Program-made: the position numbers and the translations under genes | Assembly: GCA_937991535.1 (NCBI GenBank) | Contig: CALKHN010000101.1 | Coordinates: 1 to 26,618, forward strand | From: an uncultured Sphingobacteriales bacterium | GTDB lineage: Bacteria > Bacteroidota > Bacteroidia > Chitinophagales > Chitinophagaceae | Length of the DNA stretch: 26,618 bases | Direction: 5' to 3' | Part shown: positions 23,832 to 26,618 of the stretch, piece after piece | Layout: each line of letters begins with the position of its first letter | Numbering within the stretch: the first letter of the stretch is position 1 | Notes under the pieces: generated by a model | What the model saw: only the letters and a program-made list of their open reading frames with translations | Told to the model about the DNA's origin: nothing | Databases searched by the model: none

Positions 23832-24992
23832 ACTGAATCATACTGTCAAGGTCTTTTGTCTTGGCTGCACGGAGTTCTTCAAATGCTTTTGTATCAAGTG
23901 CAGGAGCTTCAAAAATGTATTCAAACTTCTTGTTTGCTAATTGCCGAATAATCTTTTGTTCAATAAGGTCAGCTTTGATAACTCTGATTTGATTTTGTTT
24001 CAAATTTATTCTCCGCATCAAATCTCTTTCACCAAGCAATTCAGCTTTTACAGCAGCAATTACTTTTTCGTATTTTTTTATTGACGGTCTGCCGCCTTCA
24101 ATAAACGCTTCGGGTAGTTTTTTGTCTTCGGGATTGTAAAACAAAATTATGTATGAAGGTTGCCCGTCTCTTCCAGCCCTGCCTATTTCCTGATAATAAT
24201 GAATTGGCGATTGCGGAATTTGTGTGTGTTGGAATAAATTTCAGTGTCAACTCTTGTTCCTGTATAAAGAATTCCGGAACCGGGAAGCTTTTCCAAATTT
24301 TTTCCTAACCAAATTAACTTTTCATCCTCTGAAGAAACCTTTACACCAAATAGTTTGAAGTTATCTCTCATCAGATTGCCTCTCAATGTTGTGATGTTGC
24401 CTCCAATTTGTTTAGCCACATCCTGCTCAACTCTTTTTGTAGCTGTTGCGGTTGTTGCAAGAACGGGTAGCCCTGTTGGCAAAAGTTTTACAAGGTTTAT
24501 AATTCTTCTGAAAGCTGGCCGGAAGTCATGCCCCCAAACCGAAATACAATGAGCTTCGTCAACTACAACCATTTTTAAATTCATTTGTCTTGTGGCTTCA
24601 ATCCATTCGTTGTTTTCTTGTCTTTCAGGTGCGATGTAAAGCATTTTTATTTTACCTTGCTTAGCTTCGTTTATGATTTGATAATTTTCTTCTGGAGTTT
24701 GTTCGCTGTTGATACACTTTGCGGAAATCCCAAGTGCTGTAAGCTTCTTTACCTGGTCGCGCATGAGTGCAATGAGGGGAGAAAAAATTACCGTTGTCCC
24801 TTCAAATAGGGTTGCAGGAAATTGAAAGCAAAGTGATTTACCAAATCCTGTCTTTTCAATAAGCAAAACGCTTTCTCCCCTGAAAATCTTTTCAATTGTT
24901 TCCCATTGCTCATCATAAAACCCCGGTAGTTTGAATTTTTCCAGTAATAGTTTCTCTGCTTCTTGACGTGTTATTCTAAATGAATCGTGGTG
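23824..24992 (-). pseudogene. recQ: RecQ-like DNA helicase gene, broken by an internal deletion and a lost start
   Basis: Pieces of one superfamily-2 helicase are spread over two frames. From 24992 the first frame gives an N-terminal region (DSFRITRQEAEKLLLEKF), Walker A TGFGKS, motif Ia SPLIALMRDQV, DEAH with VVVDEAHCISVWGHDFRP, motif III ATTATAT and motif IV ILYTGTRVDTEIYS, then runs out of frame near 24230. A second frame resumes with YYQEIGRAGRDG (motif VI) and ends at 23824 (DLDSMIQYE). By comparison with E. coli RecQ, about 53 residues including motif V (FGMGINKP) are missing at the join. No ATG, GTG or TTG lies between the stop at 24993-24995 and codon 24866. The gene overlaps the DprA-like gene by 8 nt. 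It is almost certainly not an active helicase. Confidence 0.85.
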
Positions 24993-25075
24993 TTAATAAA
25001 ACTTTTACGGTTGCTATATTTTTGTCTTGAGTGTGGAAATGCCCATCTTGTGTAATCTGTTTCAAAGTCGCTGTG
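24971..25075 (-). pseudogene. 3' stub of an unidentified gene upstream of recQ
   Basis: An open frame of 34 codons ends at 24971, overlapping the 5' end of the RecQ-like frame by about 22 nt, and reads DFETDYTRWAFPHSRQKY then SNRKSFINTTIHLE. Composition and overlap suggest the C-terminus of a real protein, cut off by the repeat boundary near 25096. A rival frame (TATLKQITQDGHFHTQDKNI...) is also open over the same bases, so the choice is not certain. A phosphoribosyltransferase would fit the context but cannot be shown. Confidence 0.35.
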
Positions 25076-25096
25076 TCACCATAGGGTTGCCGATAC

Positions 25097-25861
25097 CTCA
25101 TCGCCTCCCGCAACAAGCCTTTCTTTCTAAACATTTATAAGTACTTACAAACGCTTCTAAGCGTTTATAAACGGATAAATCTGCTCAGGTCATCATAGCC
25201 ATATGGGCTGTACTGAATACGGAGATTCAGTTGTAAGAACCGGAACAATACATTGAAAAATGAACGGGTTAAATATTGGGCTTTTACGTTGGTGCGGATC
25301 GAAATATGTTCAAATCTATTTAATTATGCGTACAATTGAAAAAAAATATTGGCTATGTACAAGGCCTTGCAACTGCCGCAGGGAAGGTTAACGGCAAAAT
25401 ATTCCAGGAGACTTGAGTACCATATCAAACAGTGTGACTGCAGTTAAGCGAGTTTATTATTTCTTCTCACCAGCACAATAGCAAATACAATGATCCAAAG
25501 CATGTAAGCGCCGATGTTGATGCGTTCCCAGATGCCTATGTGGGGCGTGGGCAGGTTGGTCTGGATGCCGGGGCTTTCCTTTGCTGTTAATATTCCAAAC
25601 ACGATAAAGAGTAAGACGACGGCTGCAGAAAAAATCCGGAAGCTTTTCCCAAATGCAGCAGCGCCAAAGCCGATCATCAGCAACATTAACACAAGATGCA
25701 CAAAAGCCCAAACAAGATGGAGGTTGTCTGTAAGTGTTCCTCCTCCTGCCGCAATGACTTCCCGCCGGTGCATCGGTGGCCAGAAAATTCCGAAAACCGC
25801 ATCGAAGAGAACGATGGCTGCAACAAACCGCAGCTTCCGGTTTCCGTTTGCTGATAACCAG
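25097..25861. repeat. 765-bp direct repeat, right copy
   Basis: The partner of 19482-20246. It runs from the recQ-side breakpoint through the spacer and 3' two-thirds of the intact DUF998 gene. Beyond 25861 the DUF998 gene continues normally, so the right-hand junction is native and the left-hand edge at 25097 is a breakpoint. Confidence 0.93.
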
Positions 25862-26070
25862 ATGCCCGTTCCGAAAGCGATAAGAAAGAGGGAATAGAAT
25901 ATACAAAGTACAAACCAAAGCGTGCGGGTGGGTGCATCTATTGCCGAAAGTTCACTCACCGTTTGCGAAGCGATGTTGTAACCGGGGTATTGCATCGGTA
26001 CAATAATATTTATGACTACATACCATAGCATAGAAAATATGCCGCAGATGAGTAAACCATTTCGTGGCAT
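25444..26070 (-). CDS. DUF998 family membrane protein
   Basis: A 208-residue integral membrane protein with about six hydrophobic segments (about 6-26, 50-72, 80-97, 118-140, 143-160, 185-203). The motif NIASQTVSELSAIDAPTR at 32-49, following the first TM and a YPGY turn, is the mark of DUF998 proteins. Function is unknown for the family. The gene is complete: start at 26070, end RRNNKLA at 25444. Its last about 137 codons are duplicated in the truncated copy at 19829-20246. It is less A+T-rich than the recQ/dprA genes, so it is likely native to this chromosome. Confidence 0.85.
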   Translation of the reverse strand: MPRNGLLICGIFSMLWYVVINIIVPMQYPGYNIASQTVSELSAIDAPTRTLWFVLCIFYSLFLIAFGTGIWLSANGNRKLRFVAAIVLFDAVFGIFWPPMHRREVIAAGGGTLTDNLHLVWAFVHLVLMLLMIGFGAAAFGKSFRIFSAAVVLLFIVFGILTAKESPGIQTNLPTPHIGIWERINIGAYMLWIIVFAIVLVRRNNKLA

Positions 26071-26618
26071 TTCCTTTTATTTGGCGTATTACAAAGGAAA
26101 ATATATCCGTACCGGCATGCAATGATTGTAATCATCAGTTGATATGATATTCAGGATACAGGAACTTCAATCTGGTAAATTTCAATTCACAGTTTCACAT
26201 CCTTAAGCATTGAATAATTAGCCGAAACCGGCAATTCACTGAATGTGCCGGAGCGCCAGCGGCATAGCTATCCACAATGGCATTTCATGAAGACCCGGCG
26301 TGGCTTAAAATGTTCGTGCAAAAACACGAATCACAACGGAAGGTCTTAGCAAAAAGCTCAACCTCACTGCTGCAGTTTGTCATTTACGCAGGAAGAATCC
26401 ACCTTCGCCTTAATCATTGACTAAACTATTAAGCCTATTGCAATCCCCGCAAACCCGCAGGAACTTCTGTTACTTTTTTTTCGGAAAAAAAGTAACCAAA
26501 AAAGCCGCCCGAAAACGATTACTGCCCGTTTTCGGTGAGCGCCTTGATCGGGCTTTTGCACTACATTAGCAAAACATTGTCTGGTAAACGGATGTTTTTA
26601 CTGAGATGCCAGCCTGCT
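26071..26618. other. 548-nt right-end spacer without a gene
   Basis: No coding region is visible. It contains GAAGAATCCACCTTCGCCT (26392-26410), also found at 18532-18550, a TTCGTG..CACGAA hairpin near 26311-26328, and the second copy of the two-hairpin element (26469-26535). The DUF998 promoter should lie in its left end. Confidence 0.55.
26469..26535. repeat. two-hairpin element, copy 2
   Basis: GTTACTTTTTTT (26469-26480) pairs with AAAAAAAGTAAC (26485-26496) over a TCGG loop, followed by CAAAAAAG and a second hairpin, CCGAAAACG (26509-26517) with CGTTTTCGG (26527-26535). It matches the layout of 7099-7167. Confidence 0.72.

Overview
The window looks like a chromosomal segment of a Bacteroidota bacterium, most likely a Chitinophagaceae-like member of the order Chitinophagales. 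This is inferred from the gene families (fused ResB-CcsA protein of about 1,090 residues, GMC enzyme with a Tat-exported small subunit, DUF998 protein), the A+T-rich spacers full of 'TTTGAAATTTGAAA'-type text and 7-nt tandem repeats, the lack of strong Shine-Dalgarno sites, and an ECF-type promoter. No rRNA, tRNA, CRISPR array or intact transposase was seen.

Layout. 1-6.9 kb: on the minus strand a secreted esterase, a BamE-like lipoprotein and a GMC dehydrogenase with its Tat-signal small subunit. A gluconate-kinase-like FGGY kinase diverges from these and converges on a cysteine desulfurase; a 19-bp inverted repeat lies at that convergence. 6.9-7.8 kb: a gene-poor spacer with a two-hairpin repeat, a GC palindrome and a probably frameshifted small ORF. 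7.8-12.1 kb: SDR, zinc-type dehydrogenase, HUMPS-family enzyme and TetA-like MFS transporter, all minus, possibly a sugar or sugar-acid catabolic group. 12.4-13.3 kb: Ogt and CsaA. 13.6-18.4 kb: a di-haem cytochrome c lipoprotein behind an ECF-like promoter, then the giant cytochrome c maturation protein CcsBA. The two plausibly work together, since CcsBA-type proteins attach haem to exported cytochromes.

18.7-26.1 kb is accessory DNA. A 765-bp direct repeat (19482-20246 and 25097-25861, offset 5,615) brackets about 4.85 kb of foreign-looking DNA. Each copy carries the 3' part of a DUF998 membrane-protein gene; only the right copy runs into a full gene. Between them lie a truncated PIN-domain gene with a decayed upstream partner, an intact choline-dehydrogenase-like GMC enzyme, an intact DprA-like gene, a RecQ-like helicase pseudogene overlapping it, and the 3' stub of a third gene. 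The arrangement fits integration of a circular molecule by a single homologous crossover. The most interesting item is the RecQ-DprA pair, which resembles the remains of an anti-phage defence operon: the helicase has lost about 53 codons including motif V, while DprA remains intact.

All gene calls come from reading the sequence and translations by eye. No database search was possible.
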